Shown: positions 28,996 to 37,952 of the stretch, piece after piece
How positions within the stretch are numbered: the stretch's first letter is position 1
Layout: the number at the start of each line of letters is the position of its first letter
DNA from: Alphaproteobacteria bacterium
Lineage (GTDB): Bacteria > Pseudomonadota > Alphaproteobacteria > Micropepsales > Micropepsaceae
DNA length: 64,000 bases
Reading direction: 5' to 3'
NCBI GenBank assembly: GCA_018971835.1
Contig: JAGWZW010000003.1
Location: forward strand, 1 to 64,000
Made by a program: the position numbers and the translations under genes
The notes under the pieces: model-generated
Seen by the model: only the letters and a program-made list of their open reading frames with translations
What the model was told of the DNA's origin: nothing
Database searches by the model: none

Positions 28996-29078
28996 GAACG
29001 CCTCCCATTTTCGTGGCGGGCATCTTTTGGGCGAAGCCCGGCTGCGGGGTCAAGGCAGGCCGGTTGGAACCGTGGCCA

Positions 29079-29101
29079 CAGGGTACTGGGCAGGGTACTG
29101 G
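29079..29101. repeat. Tandem 12-nt duplication in the dapF control region
   Basis: CAGGGTACTGG occurs twice, starting at 29079 and 29091, one after another with a period of 12. It sits 34-56 nt upstream of the dapF ATG, near a TATAAG element at 29123. It could be a recent duplication or paired regulator half-sites. Confidence 0.5.
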
Positions 29102-29134
29102 CCCTTGGGCCCCTGCCAGCCTATAAGGCGCCTC

Positions 29135-29983
29135 ATGACGGCGTTCCTGAAAATGCACGGATTGGGCAATGATTTCGCGGTGTTCGACGCGCGGGCGAGC
29201 GGTCTTGCGCTCGATCCGGCCGTCGCACGCGCCATCGCCGACCGGCGCACCGGTGTCGGTTGCGATCAGGTGATTGTGATCGGCCGGCCCCAGAAAAGCG
29301 ACCACGGCGCCGATGCCCGGATGCGCATCTTCAACGCCGACGGCGGCGAGGTGGAAAGCTGCGGCAATGCCGCGCGCTGCGTCGCCCGCCTGCTGATGGA
29401 AGAGGCGGACCGCGACACGGTCTCCATTGCCACGCTGGGCGGGCCGCTGCTGTGCTTCGATGCCGGCGGCGGGCTCGTCACCGTGGACATGGGCGCGCCG
29501 GAATTCACGTGGCAGAAGATTCCGCTGGCCGAGGCCGCCGACACCAACGGCTTTGCCCTCGACGTGGACGGCACGGAATATTTCGTTTCTGCCCTCTCGG
29601 TCGGCAATCCGCATGCCGTCGTCTTCGTCGAGGATGCCGAGATGATCCCGCTGGCCGATATCGGCCCGCGCATCGAGCATCACGCGATGTTTCCCAGGCG
29701 CGTGAATGTGGAGTTCGTCAGCGTGCGATCGCCAGCGCGCCTCAGGATGCGGGTATGGGAGCGCGGCGCGGGCATCACGCGGGCTTGCGGCACCGGGGCC
29801 TGCGCCAGCGCGGTGGCGGCGGCGCGCCGGGGCTTGGCCGGGCGCCAGGTGGAGGTGACGCTGGACGGCGGCACGCTGCATGTCGAATGGCGCGAGAGTG
29901 ACGGCCACATCCTGATGACCGGGCCGGCCACGCTTTCCTATCGCGGCGAGGTCGAGCTGCTGGCGCTGGAGGGTGCGCGATGA
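29135..29983 (+). CDS. dapF: Diaminopimelate epimerase
   Basis: From ATG 29135 (MTAFLKMHGLGNDFAVFDAR) the enzyme is 282 residues. It interconverts LL- and meso-diaminopimelate for lysine and peptidoglycan. The catalytic Cys pair is in ESCGNAARC near residue 73 and ACGTGACAS near 220, with GLGNDF at the N-terminus. The ATG of mtaB overlaps its stop (ATGA). Confidence 0.95.
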   Translation: MTAFLKMHGLGNDFAVFDARASGLALDPAVARAIADRRTGVGCDQVIVIGRPQKSDHGADARMRIFNADGGEVESCGNAARCVARLLMEEADRDTVSIATLGGPLLCFDAGGGLVTVDMGAPEFTWQKIPLAEAADTNGFALDVDGTEYFVSALSVGNPHAVVFVEDAEMIPLADIGPRIEHHAMFPRRVNVEFVSVRSPARLRMRVWERGAGITRACGTGACASAVAAARRGLAGRQVEVTLDGGTLHVEWRESDGHILMTGPATLSYRGEVELLALEGAR

Positions 29984-31230
29984 GCGCCGAAATCGTGACC
30001 TTCGGCTGCCGCCTCAACGCCTATGAATCCGAGGCGATGCGCGCCCGCGCCGCTGAGGCGGGCCTCGAAGGCGCGATCATCTTCAATACCTGCGCGGTGA
30101 CGGGCGAGGCGGTGCGCCAGTCGCGCCAGGCCATCCGCAAGGCGCGGCGGGCCAATCCGGGCGCGAAGATCATCGTCACCGGCTGCGCGGCGCAGACCGA
30201 TCCCGCCGCCTATGCCCAGATGCCGGAAGTGGACCTGGTGCTCGGCAATATCGAGAAACTAGAAACCGGGAGTTATGCCTTCGGCCTCGACGGCGCCGAG
30301 CGGGTGCGGGTCAACGACATCATGAGCGTGAAGGAAACCGCGGCCCAATTCGTCGATTCCTTCGAGGGCCGCACGCGCGCCTTCCTGCAGGTGCAGAACG
30401 GCTGCGACCATCGCTGCACCTTCTGTATAATCCCTTATGGCCGCGGCAATTCGCGCAGCGTGCCGGTGGGCGCGGTGATCAGCGAGGCGCGGCGGCTGGC
30501 GGCGGCGGGCTTTGCCGAACTGGTGCTGACCGGCGTGGACCTCACGGCCTATGGCGCCGACCTGCCCGGCGCGCCGACCCTGGGGCAGCTGGTGCAAAAA
30601 ATCCTGAAGCTGGTGCCCGAGCTGAAGCGCCTGCGTCTTTCTTCCATCGATTCCATTGAGGCGGACGACACATTGATGCGCGCCATTGCGGAGGAGGAAC
30701 GGCTGATGCCGCATTTTCATCTCTCCGTGCAGGCCGGCGACGACCTGATCCTCAAGCGCATGAAGCGCCGCCATAGCCGCCGCGACACCATTGAATTTTG
30801 TGAAACTGTGCGCGGCCTCAGGCCCGAGGCCGCCTTCGGTGCCGACCTGATCGCCGCCTTCCCGACCGAAACCGAGGACATGCACCAGAACAGCCTGGCC
30901 CTTGTGGACGAAGCCGGGCTCACCTATCTCCATGTCTTCCCGTTCAGTCCGCGCCAAGGAACGCCTGCCGCCCGCATGCCGCAATTGTCCCGCCAGACCG
31001 TGAAATCCCGCGCTGCCGCGCTGCGCGCCAAGGGCGACAGCGCACGCGCAACATTCTTCGCCGCGCTCGCCGGCAGCGAGCAGACTTTGCTGGTCGAGGA
31101 CAACGGGCTCGGTCGCACGCCATGTTTTGCGCCGGTCCGGTTCGCGGGCGCGGCGGAAGCGGGCAGCTTCGTCCGCGTACGCATCACCGGCGTGGCGGGC
31201 GACCATCTCAGCGGCGAAATCCTGTCATGA
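29980..31230 (+). CDS. mtaB: tRNA (t6A37)-methylthiotransferase MtaB
   Basis: The 416-residue radical-SAM enzyme methylthiolates t6A37. The UPF0004 cluster cysteines are in FGCRLNAYES (residue ~9), NTCAVTG (~42) and TGCAAQ (~73); the SAM-cluster motif CDHRCTFCIIPYGRG is near 140-154. A short TRAM-like segment ends the protein. It overlaps dapF and ftsY by 4 nt each, so dapF-mtaB-ftsY-yciB are translationally linked. Confidence 0.95.
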   Translation: MSAEIVTFGCRLNAYESEAMRARAAEAGLEGAIIFNTCAVTGEAVRQSRQAIRKARRANPGAKIIVTGCAAQTDPAAYAQMPEVDLVLGNIEKLETGSYAFGLDGAERVRVNDIMSVKETAAQFVDSFEGRTRAFLQVQNGCDHRCTFCIIPYGRGNSRSVPVGAVISEARRLAAAGFAELVLTGVDLTAYGADLPGAPTLGQLVQKILKLVPELKRLRLSSIDSIEADDTLMRAIAEEERLMPHFHLSVQAGDDLILKRMKRRHSRRDTIEFCETVRGLRPEAAFGADLIAAFPTETEDMHQNSLALVDEAGLTYLHVFPFSPRQGTPAARMPQLSRQTVKSRAAALRAKGDSARATFFAALAGSEQTLLVEDNGLGRTPCFAPVRFAGAAEAGSFVRVRITGVAGDHLSGEILS

Positions 31231-32171
31231 GAACCTTCGGAGAAGCCCCGCCGCCGCCCACCCTGTTCGAGCGGCTCAAATCGGGCCTGGCCCGCAGCAG
31301 CGGCGCCTTCGGCCAGAACCTCACCGCCGTCTTCACCCATAAGAAGCTCGATGCCGAAACCGTGGCCGAACTGGAAGAGGCCCTCATCAAGGGCGATCTG
31401 GGCGCCGGGCTGGCGGTGAAACTCGCCGCCGCCGTCGCCAAGGGCCGCTACAACAAGGAAATTTCCGAAAGCGAGTTGCGCGCGGTGCTGGCGGCGGAAA
31501 TCGGCAAGGTTCTGGCCCCGGTCGAAAAGCCCTTCGCCGTCGATCAGACAAAGAGGCCCTATATCGTGCTGGTGGCCGGCGTAAACGGCACCGGCAAGAC
31601 CACGACCATCGGCAAGATCGCCAAGCGCCTTGCCGATGAAGGCCACAAGGTCGTGCTGGCCGCGGGCGACACCTTCCGCGCTGCCGCCATCGAACAGCTT
31701 CAGATCTGGGGCCAGCGCACCGGCGCGGACGTGGTGGCGCGCGCGGCCGGCGCCGATGCGGCAGGCCTTGCCTACGATGCCATCGAGCGCGCACGACAGG
31801 TGAACGCCGACGTCGTGCTGATCGACACCGCCGGCCGCCTGCAGAACAAGGCCGGGCTGATGGCCGAACTGGAAAAGATGGTGCGTGTCATAAAGAAACT
31901 CGATGCGTTTGCGCCGCATTCGGTGCTGCTGGTGCTTGACGCCACGACCGGGCAGAACGCGATCTCGCAAGTGGAGGCGTTCAGGGCCGCCGTACCGCTC
32001 AGCGGCCTGGTCATGACCAAACTGGACGGCACGGCCAAGGGCGGCATCCTGGTGGCGTTGGCGGACAAATTCGGCTTGCCCGTGCATTTCATCGGCGTGG
32101 GCGAAACCGCTGAAGACCTGCAGGTCTTTTCCGCCGATGCCTTCGCCCGGGCACTGACGGGGGCAGCATGA
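31227..32171 (+). CDS. ftsY: Signal recognition particle receptor FtsY
   Basis: Starting at ATG 31227 (MRTFGEAPPPPTLFERLKSGL), overlapping mtaB, the protein is 314 residues. It is a GTPase with the P-loop VAGVNGTGKTTTIGK near 115-129, DTAGRLQNK near 205 and MTKLDGTAKGG near 260. The acidic A-domain of E. coli FtsY is absent, as usual in alphaproteobacteria. It docks Ffh-ribosome complexes at the membrane. It overlaps yciB by 4 nt. Confidence 0.96.
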   Translation: MRTFGEAPPPPTLFERLKSGLARSSGAFGQNLTAVFTHKKLDAETVAELEEALIKGDLGAGLAVKLAAAVAKGRYNKEISESELRAVLAAEIGKVLAPVEKPFAVDQTKRPYIVLVAGVNGTGKTTTIGKIAKRLADEGHKVVLAAGDTFRAAAIEQLQIWGQRTGADVVARAAGADAAGLAYDAIERARQVNADVVLIDTAGRLQNKAGLMAELEKMVRVIKKLDAFAPHSVLLVLDATTGQNAISQVEAFRAAVPLSGLVMTKLDGTAKGGILVALADKFGLPVHFIGVGETAEDLQVFSADAFARALTGAA

Positions 32172-32767
32172 CCCAGAGCGTCAAAAGCCAGAACGCCAAG
32201 CCCGCCCCGGCCATCCCGCTGATGCGCCTGCTGACCGACCTGGGGCCGCTGATCCTGTTCTTCGCCAGCTTCGAGGTCTATGGGATTTTCGTCGCCACCG
32301 CGGCGTTCATGGCGGCCGTGCTGGTGGCGCTCGGCTTCGGCTACTGGCGGGAACGCAAAGTTCTGCCGATGCCGCTGTTCACCGCCGTTCTGGTGCTGAT
32401 TTTCGGCGGCCTGACGCTCTATCTGAAGAACGACATGTTCATCAAGATGAAGCCCACGGTGCTTTATGCGTTTTTCGGCGTGCTGCTGATCGGCGGATTG
32501 TCCTTCAATCGCCTTTTCATCAAATATGTCTTTGCCCAGGCGTTCGAACTGAGCGAAACGGGCTGGCGCAAACTGACCTGGCGCTGGGGCCTTTTCTTCG
32601 TGACGCTGGCAGGCGTCAACGAAGCGGTGTGGCGCAATTTCTCGACCTCGACCTGGGTGGACTTCAAGGTCTGGGGCATCATGCCTCTGATTTTCCTTTT
32701 CGCACTTGCGCAGACGCCGCTGGTGCTTGCGCATCAGATCGAAGAACGAAGCGACGACGAAAGCTGA
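32168..32767 (+). CDS. yciB: Inner-membrane septation protein YciB/IspZ
   Basis: The 199-residue protein has about five membrane segments (residues 25-45, 47-65, 75-93, 100-118, 140-175) and family motifs DLGPLILFFASFEVYGIF, LTLYLKNDMFIKMKPTVLY and NEAVWRNFSTSTWVDFK. YciB is linked to septum and envelope synthesis. It is the last gene of the dapF-mtaB-ftsY-yciB unit and is convergent with the Nudix gene. Confidence 0.93.
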   Translation: MTQSVKSQNAKPAPAIPLMRLLTDLGPLILFFASFEVYGIFVATAAFMAAVLVALGFGYWRERKVLPMPLFTAVLVLIFGGLTLYLKNDMFIKMKPTVLYAFFGVLLIGGLSFNRLFIKYVFAQAFELSETGWRKLTWRWGLFFVTLAGVNEAVWRNFSTSTWVDFKVWGIMPLIFLFALAQTPLVLAHQIEERSDDES

Positions 32768-32775
32768 AGCCGCTG

Positions 32776-33315
32776 TCAGACCGGATTCGTGAACGGTTGG
32801 AAGACGGTTTGGTCTTTTGTTTCGCGGTAATGGCGCAGCGCCCAATGCACGCTGGGAAACGCCAGCGTATCCCACGGAATATCGTCCCACGCAAAGAGAC
32901 GGACCTCCAGGCTTTCCGGCCCCGGCGCAATCCGGGGCGCGGCCAGCCGCGCGCGATACATCAAATGGACCTGGCTGATGTGCGGCACCGCGTAGACCGC
33001 CAGCAATGCGTCCAGGGCGATCTCGCAACAGGCTTCTTCGCGGGCTTCGCGGCGCGCGCCATCCTCGGGCGCTTCATGTTCCTCGAGAAATCCGGCAGGG
33101 AGGGTCCAGTAGTTTTTTCGCGGTTCGATAGCGCGGCGGCACAACAGGATGTGGCGTTCATGCGTCACGACTGCGCCGACGATGATCTTGGGATTGGTGT
33201 AATGGATATGGCCGCATGCGCCGCAGACGTAACGCTGGACATTGTCCCCGTCTGGAACGCGCAGGGAAAAATGCGGCCCCGGCGGCGGCGGTACGGGATG
33301 TTTGCGTTCGCTCAT
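32776..33315 (-). CDS. Nudix hydrolase with N-terminal zinc ribbon
   Basis: From ATG 33315 (MSERKHPVPPPPGPHF) the protein is 179 residues. A CGACGH zinc-ribbon half (YVCGACGHIHYTNPK near 31-45) precedes the Nudix fold. The Nudix box reads GFLEEHEAPEDGARREAREE, with Ala in place of the final Gly. That layout resembles the NudC-type ADP-ribose/NADH pyrophosphatase-like subgroup; the substrate is unknown. It is divergent from marR. Confidence 0.88.
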   Translation of the reverse strand: MSERKHPVPPPPGPHFSLRVPDGDNVQRYVCGACGHIHYTNPKIIVGAVVTHERHILLCRRAIEPRKNYWTLPAGFLEEHEAPEDGARREAREEACCEIALDALLAVYAVPHISQVHLMYRARLAAPRIAPGPESLEVRLFAWDDIPWDTLAFPSVHWALRHYRETKDQTVFQPFTNPV

Positions 33316-33617
33316 TGCGGCGCCTCTACCCTGCTCTGCACGCACTGCGATAGTTCAAAACCGGTGCAATGTCCAAAATACAGACGAAGGTGGAACGATT
33401 TTCGATTCGAACCTGTTGTCGAAACCCTCATCTCTCGTCTAATCTGCTCCCTGCCGCGGGCAACTCGTGCGTGTGGCAGGGTAAGCCCGGCATTGCATCG
33501 GAAGTTTGGAGCGTGTTGCGGCGGGTGCGGTGCGGGGAATGTTGGCGATCCCGGTCCGGCGTATACGGACGATCGTAAAATCAATTCAGCAAAATTCGAT
33601 GTGGCAGGGGTTGCTCC
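33316..33617. other. Nudix / MarR intergenic region
   Basis: This 302-nt gap contains a GTCCG-N7-CGGAC inverted repeat at 33554-33570 (GTCCGGCGTATACGGAC), the size of a MarR-type operator, 47 nt before the MarR start. A GGCAGGGG ribosome site precedes the MarR ATG. I see no ORF or RNA in the remainder, and the promoters are not obvious. Confidence 0.35.
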
Positions 33618-34133
33618 ATGACGTTGAAGGGACAGCGCAAGGCGAACGGGGCGCTTGAGTTCGCGACGGCGCCTTCGCATCTCATACGCCGTTGCCAGCA
33701 ATTTTACGGCGATCTTTATTCGCGGGAAACCGGCGCACGCGATCTCACCAAGCAGCAATTCACCGTGCTCTGCGCGCTGGAAAACCACGAAGGCACCAGC
33801 CAGACTGCGCTTGTGGAGATGACGGGTATCGACCGTTCGACGCTGGCGGAAATGGTCCGCCGCATGCTCGAAAAAGGGCTGATCTCGCGCGAGCGCACCG
33901 AGGCGGACCAGCGCGCCAATGCGGTCGCCATCACGCTGGCCGGACGCAAGGCGCTGCGCGCAGCGCGCGCCGCCGCCGACCGCGCGGAGAAAGCCCTGCT
34001 CGACGTGCTGCCCGCCACCGAACGCACACGCTTCCTCAAATCGCTGGCGGCCATCGCCTCGGCGGCCGACGCCCTGGCCGAGGACGGGCCGCTGCGCCCG
34101 CGGCGCAAACCGCTCATCCGGCGGCGCAGCTAA
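33618..34133 (+). CDS. MarR-family transcriptional regulator
   Basis: The 171-residue protein has the winged helix-turn-helix core (TKQQFTVLCALENHEGTSQTAL, then MTGIDRSTLAEMVRRML and the wing RTEADQRANAVAITLAGRKAL). Family members repress efflux, stress or catabolic genes and are released by phenolic ligands or oxidation. The ligand is unknown. It may autoregulate through the inverted repeat at 33554, but the gene target is uncertain. Confidence 0.9.
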   Translation: MTLKGQRKANGALEFATAPSHLIRRCQQFYGDLYSRETGARDLTKQQFTVLCALENHEGTSQTALVEMTGIDRSTLAEMVRRMLEKGLISRERTEADQRANAVAITLAGRKALRAARAAADRAEKALLDVLPATERTRFLKSLAAIASAADALAEDGPLRPRRKPLIRRRS

Positions 34134-34143
34134 GTCTCAGCGA

Positions 34144-34350
34144 TCATACACGAATATCAAGCTGCGAACCGGGCCGCGCGGCAGGCGCATAACCGGCGGC
34201 CGGCGCGCTTGACGCCGGCGGACTGGCGGCCGGCGGGGACGGCTTGGCGTCCGTTTCAAAGCTGGCCGGTGTGAACGCCGTCGGCTTGGCAGCGGCAGCC
34301 GCGCGTGGCGGCTGGCTGGCGACAAGAAGGTTGGCGGCGCTGATCTGCAT
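34144..34350 (-). CDS. Small Pro/Ala-rich protein with MQISAANLLVASQ N-terminus
   Basis: The 68-residue frame has a distinctive N-terminal MQISAANLLVASQ, a low-complexity Ala/Pro middle, and a C-terminal RPGSQLDIRV. I recall short alphaproteobacterial hypotheticals with a similar head and tail, which argues for a real gene. It has no signal peptide or membrane segment. It follows ccmG after 41 nt on the same strand. The ribosome site is weak, so confidence is moderate. Confidence 0.5.
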   Translation of the reverse strand: MQISAANLLVASQPPRAAAAAKPTAFTPASFETDAKPSPPAASPPASSAPAAGYAPAARPGSQLDIRV

Positions 34351-34391
34351 GCCGCCGAGGATTTCAGATCATGGTTGCCAAAAACTGAAGA

Positions 34392-34934
34392 TCAGCCGTC
34401 GGCCTTGGCCTTGGCAATCGCGGGCAGGATTTCGTTCCGGAGGATTTCCGGCGTCAGCGGGCCGGCATGGCGCAGGCGGATGACACCCTTGCCGTCGATC
34501 ACGAAAGTTTCGGGCACGCCATAGAGGCCGAACTGGATGCCGACGCTGCCGCTTTCATCCAGCCCCACGCGCATGAACGGATTGCCGACATCGGCCAGGA
34601 AGGCACGCGCATTCTCGGGCGTGTCCTTGTAGACCATGCCGTAGAAGTCCACGCCCGGGATATGGGCAAGATCGGGCAGTACCGGCGCCTCGTCGCGACA
34701 GGGAATGCACCAGGAGGCGAAAGCGTTCAGCACCGTGACATGGCCGCCCGCCAGATCGGCCGGCCCGAAGCCCTTGTCGCCCGGATTGAGCGGCGGAACG
34801 GTGACGGCCGGCGCCGGCTTATTGATGAGCACCGACGGCAGTTCCCCCGGTGGCGGCGCCAGCAAACCGCGATAGAGCATGACGGCGAGCGCCCCGAAGA
34901 GCAGGACCGGAATGATGAAAATAAGCCGTTTCAC
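34392..34934 (-). CDS. ccmG: Thiol:disulfide interchange protein CcmG/DsbE
   Basis: The frame is open far upstream, but GTG 34934 overlaps the ccmD stop (GTGA) and opens a membrane anchor (VKRLIFIIPVLLFGALAVML), giving 180 residues. The thioredoxin active site FASWCIPCRDE, cis-Pro region YGVPETFVIDG and C-terminal helix fit the family. It reduces apocytochrome c for heme attachment on the periplasmic side. Last in ccmA-B-C-D-G. Confidence 0.95.
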   Translation of the reverse strand: MKRLIFIIPVLLFGALAVMLYRGLLAPPPGELPSVLINKPAPAVTVPPLNPGDKGFGPADLAGGHVTVLNAFASWCIPCRDEAPVLPDLAHIPGVDFYGMVYKDTPENARAFLADVGNPFMRVGLDESGSVGIQFGLYGVPETFVIDGKGVIRLRHAGPLTPEILRNEILPAIAKAKADG

Positions 34935-35104
34935 TTTTTCGCGTCCTTCAGGCCTTCGAGCAGCGTGAGGGCCGCGCGCGTGCGGCGGTAGGAATTGAGC
35001 GTCACGAATGTGGCCGCCCCGATGCCCAGCGCCGAAAGGCCATAGGAAGGCCAGACGAAGGCCGCATAGCCGCCCATCGCAAAAAACGCCGCCACACCGC
35101 TCAT
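34931..35104 (-). CDS. ccmD: Heme exporter protein CcmD
   Basis: This 57-residue gene begins at ATG 35104 overlapping the ccmC stop and ends overlapping ccmG. MGGYAAFVWPSYGLSALGIGAATFVTL is one membrane helix followed by the typical NSYRRTRAAL. CcmD stabilises the CcmABC-CcmE holoCcmE release complex. Position and motif are decisive despite small size. Confidence 0.9.
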   Translation of the reverse strand: MSGVAAFFAMGGYAAFVWPSYGLSALGIGAATFVTLNSYRRTRAALTLLEGLKDAKK

Positions 35105-35817
35105 AACCCGCCCCCCTGCAATTGCAGCGCGCGGGCCCGCCGCGCCAGGATCTCGGTACGGATGCGTACCATCCACAGCGCCCCGAACAGGAACACATAA
35201 CCCGCCATCATCAGCATCAGCGGCCACAGGAACACCGGCGCGATCTTGCCGGTGAAGATGCTCTCGCCCTGATGCAGGGTGTTCCACCACTGCACCGAGA
35301 AATAGATGATCGGCAGATCGACCACGCCCACCAGCGCCAGGATGGCGGCGGCGCGGGCGGCCCGCGTCTCGTCCTCGATGGCGTTCCACAGCGCCATGTA
35401 GCCGAGATAGAGGAAGAACAGGATGAGGAACGAGGTCAGCCGCGCGTCCCAGACCCAGTAAGTGCCCCACATCGGCTTGCCCCATAGCGAGCCGGTAATC
35501 AGCGCCAGCGCCGTGAACAGCGCGCCCAGCGGCGCCGCCGACTTGGCCGCCACGTCGGCCAGCGGATGGCGGTTGACCAGGCCCAGCAGCGAGGCCACGC
35601 CCATCACGCCATAGGCCATCTCCCCCACCAGCGCCGCCGGCACATGGATGAACATGATCTTGACGGTGGTGCCCTGCTGGTAGTCCGGCGGCACGCCGAA
35701 GAAGGTCAGATAGAGGCCCGATGCCAGCGTGAGGACGGCCGCGGCCCAGAACCAGGGCAGGAGTTTCTCGCTGAGGGCGAGGAACCGCTTCGGATTGGCG
35801 AGCTCGAAGATGTTCAT
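35101..35817 (-). CDS. ccmC: Heme ABC transporter permease CcmC
   Basis: From ATG 35817 (MNIFELANPKRF), preceded by AGAGGCGCC, the protein is 238 residues with six membrane helices. The tryptophan-rich heme-binding WGTYWVWDARLTS motif near 120-132 and conserved periplasmic His residues (such as FIHVPAAL near 60) are present. It loads heme onto CcmE. It overlaps ccmD. Confidence 0.95.
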   Translation of the reverse strand: MNIFELANPKRFLALSEKLLPWFWAAAVLTLASGLYLTFFGVPPDYQQGTTVKIMFIHVPAALVGEMAYGVMGVASLLGLVNRHPLADVAAKSAAPLGALFTALALITGSLWGKPMWGTYWVWDARLTSFLILFFLYLGYMALWNAIEDETRAARAAAILALVGVVDLPIIYFSVQWWNTLHQGESIFTGKIAPVFLWPLMLMMAGYVFLFGALWMVRIRTEILARRARALQLQGGGL

Positions 35818-35877
35818 GGCGCCTCTGATGCCCTGTCCGCTGCGCAGTCGCAAGCGGCACGATGTCCGTATTTTTCC

Positions 35878-36543
35878 CTATCCCGCGAGGTTGAGACGCA
35901 CGGACGCGGCCGCAGCAAAGGGCGACAGCACCACCGCTGCAAGTGAAAAGGCCGACAGCAACCACATCGCGCCGTTGGCAAGCCCGTCCAGCGCCGCCGA
36001 CACCGCCCCCGCCCCGAAGATCACGGCTGGTGCCAGGAGCGGCAGGATCAGCAGCGGCAGGATCAGCCCCCCGCGCCGCACAGACATGGTCAGCCCCGCC
36101 CCCACCGCGCCGATGGCGCTGGCGGCCGGCGTGCCGATGGCCAGCGACAGGATCAGCGGCACATAGCCGGGTTGGGGAATGTTGAAGAGAAGTGCCAAGA
36201 GCGGCGAGAGCAGCGTCAAGGGCAGGCCCGTGGTCAGCCAGTGGGCCACGATCTTGGCAAAGGCCGAGGTTTCCAGGCCGATGGGCGAAATCGCCATCAG
36301 GTCCAGGCTGCCGTCCTCGAAATCGGCCTGGAACAGCCGGTCGAGCGAGAGCAGCGCCGCCAGGATGGCCGACACCCAGAGCACGCCGCCGGCAATGCGG
36401 CCCAGGAGCTTGAGATCGGCGCCGACACCCAGCGGCACCAGCGCCGCCACCGCGGCGAAGAAGGCCAGCGCCAGCATCGCCCCGCCGCCCGCGCGCGTGG
36501 CGAGGCGGACGTCACGGGCCAGCAGGGCATAGAAGGAACTCAT
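35878..36543 (-). CDS. ccmB: Heme exporter protein CcmB
   Basis: The 221-residue protein has six hydrophobic segments and the CcmB hallmarks ARDVRLATRAGGGAMLALAFF at the N-terminus and GADLKLLGRIAGGVLWVSAILAALLSLDRLFQ near 40-72. It is the permease partner of CcmA. Its start overlaps the ccmA stop by 4 nt, and it is separated from ccmC by 60 nt. Confidence 0.95.
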   Translation of the reverse strand: MSSFYALLARDVRLATRAGGGAMLALAFFAAVAALVPLGVGADLKLLGRIAGGVLWVSAILAALLSLDRLFQADFEDGSLDLMAISPIGLETSAFAKIVAHWLTTGLPLTLLSPLLALLFNIPQPGYVPLILSLAIGTPAASAIGAVGAGLTMSVRRGGLILPLLILPLLAPAVIFGAGAVSAALDGLANGAMWLLSAFSLAAVVLSPFAAAASVRLNLAG

Positions 36544-37163
36544 AGCGCCCCCAGCATCAGCTTGCGGCAGTCGAGGCCGAGCGACTCATGCGTGGCCGCG
36601 ATCACCATGCCGCCTTCGGCGCAATGGGCGGTAATCATGTCGGCCACCAGCTTCTTGGCGTTCACGTCCAGCGCGGCCAGCGGCTCGTCGAGCAGCCAGA
36701 GCGGCCGGCCGGAGAGCTTGAGCCGCGCCAGCGCCAGCCGCTTCTTCATGCCGGCGGAGAGATATTGCCCCGGCAGGTCGCGCGCCCGCAGCAGCCCCAC
36801 GCCCTCCAGCGCCTTGGGGATGTCGCAGGGCTTGCCGTAATAGCCGGCGTAGAAGGCCAGCGTCTCGGAGGTGGTGAGCTGGGGCTTGACGCCGTCCTGA
36901 TGGCCGAGCCAGCCGATCTGGCGGCCGCGCTCCTCGGCATCGGTGATCTGTTCACCCGCTTTGGTGGTGAGCGTGATGGTGCCCGTCAGCGGCGTGAGGT
37001 AGCTGCCCAGCATCCGCAGCAGCGAGGTCTTGCCAGCGCCATTGGGGCCCTCGAGCGACAGCGCCTCGCCCGCCTCGAGACGGAAATCGAGGTCGCGGAA
37101 GACCGGGCGGCCGCCGCGCGCGCAGGCGAGCCCCGCCGCTTCAAGGGAAGTAATATCGGTCAC
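36540..37163 (-). CDS. ccmA: Heme exporter ATPase CcmA
   Basis: The 207-residue ABC ATPase shows Walker A GPNGAGKTSLL near 39-49, the ABC signature LSAGMKKRLALARL near 139, and Walker B LWLLDEPLAALD near 156-167. It powers CcmB-dependent release of holo-CcmE. It begins the ccmABCDG operon and starts just 3 nt after phbB in the opposite sense of the row, both on minus. Confidence 0.95.
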   Translation of the reverse strand: MTDITSLEAAGLACARGGRPVFRDLDFRLEAGEALSLEGPNGAGKTSLLRMLGSYLTPLTGTITLTTKAGEQITDAEERGRQIGWLGHQDGVKPQLTTSETLAFYAGYYGKPCDIPKALEGVGLLRARDLPGQYLSAGMKKRLALARLKLSGRPLWLLDEPLAALDVNAKKLVADMITAHCAEGGMVIAATHESLGLDCRKLMLGAL

Positions 37164-37166
37164 GTC

Positions 37167-37889
37167 TCAATACATATGCTGGCCGCCGTTGATCGACATC
37201 GTCGATCCGGTGACGAAACCGGCCTCGTCGGCAGAGAGGAAAAGAACGCCGCGGGCGATTTCCGCGGCCTTGCCCAGCCGGCCCACGGGAATCTTGGCCA
37301 CGATCTTCTCCAGCACCTGCGGGGGGACGGCTGCCACCATGTCGGTATCGATATAGCCCGGCGCGATGGCGTTGACCGTGATGCCCTTCGACGCACCCTC
37401 CTGCGCCAGGGCCTTGGTGAAGCCGTGGATGCCCGATTTGGCTGCGGCATAGTTGACCTGGCCGTACTGGCCGGCCTGGCCGTTGATCGAGCCGATATTG
37501 ACGATGCGGCCGAAGCCGCGCTCAAGCATGCTGTCCCACACCGCCTTGCACATGTTGAAGCAGCCGCCGAGATTGACGTCTACCACCTCATCCCAACCGG
37601 CGCGGGTCATGCGCTTCATGGTGGCGTCGCGGGTGATGCCGGCATTGTTGACGACAATGTCCACCGGCCCGAGTTCGGCCACCACCTGGGCGACACCCTT
37701 CAGGCAACTCTCGTAATTGGCCACATCCCACTTGTAGGAGGCGATGCCGGTGCGCTGGCTGAATTCCCGGGCGCGCTCCTCATTGCCCGCATAATTGGCG
37801 GCCACCTTGTATCCGGCATCGCGCAGGGCCACCGAAACGGCCTCGCCAATCCCCCGTGTTCCGCCCGTGACAATTGCAACCCGTGCCAT
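37167..37889 (-). CDS. phbB: Acetoacetyl-CoA reductase
   Basis: From ATG 37889 ([22 protein letters not shown]), preceded by GGGATTGGA, the SDR enzyme is 240 residues. The cofactor loop TGGTRGIG, the NNAG motif and the catalytic Ser/Tyr/Lys in [21 protein letters not shown] near 135-155 are present. NADPH reduces acetoacetyl-CoA to 3-hydroxybutyryl-CoA for PHB. It lies 132 nt after phaA, with a terminator between them. Confidence 0.94.
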   Translation of the reverse strand: MARVAIVTGGTRGIGEAVSVALRDAGYKVAANYAGNEERAREFSQRTGIASYKWDVANYESCLKGVAQVVAELGPVDIVVNNAGITRDATMKRMTRAGWDEVVDVNLGGCFNMCKAVWDSMLERGFGRIVNIGSINGQAGQYGQVNYAAAKSGIHGFTKALAQEGASKGITVNAIAPGYIDTDMVAAVPPQVLEKIVAKIPVGRLGKAAEIARGVLFLSADEAGFVTGSTMSINGGQHMY

Positions 37890-37928
37890 TTCCAATCCCT
37901 CTCTCGATTCTCTTGAACGATACGATCA

Positions 37929-37952
37929 AAATGCGGCTGGCCGGCCGCATTT
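37929..37952 (-). terminator. Terminator between phaA and phbB
   Basis: AAATGCGGC / GCCGCATTT form a 9-bp stem with a 6-nt loop. On the minus strand it follows phaA by about 70 nt and runs into TTTTGATC. It probably reduces readthrough from phaA into phbB. Confidence 0.65.
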
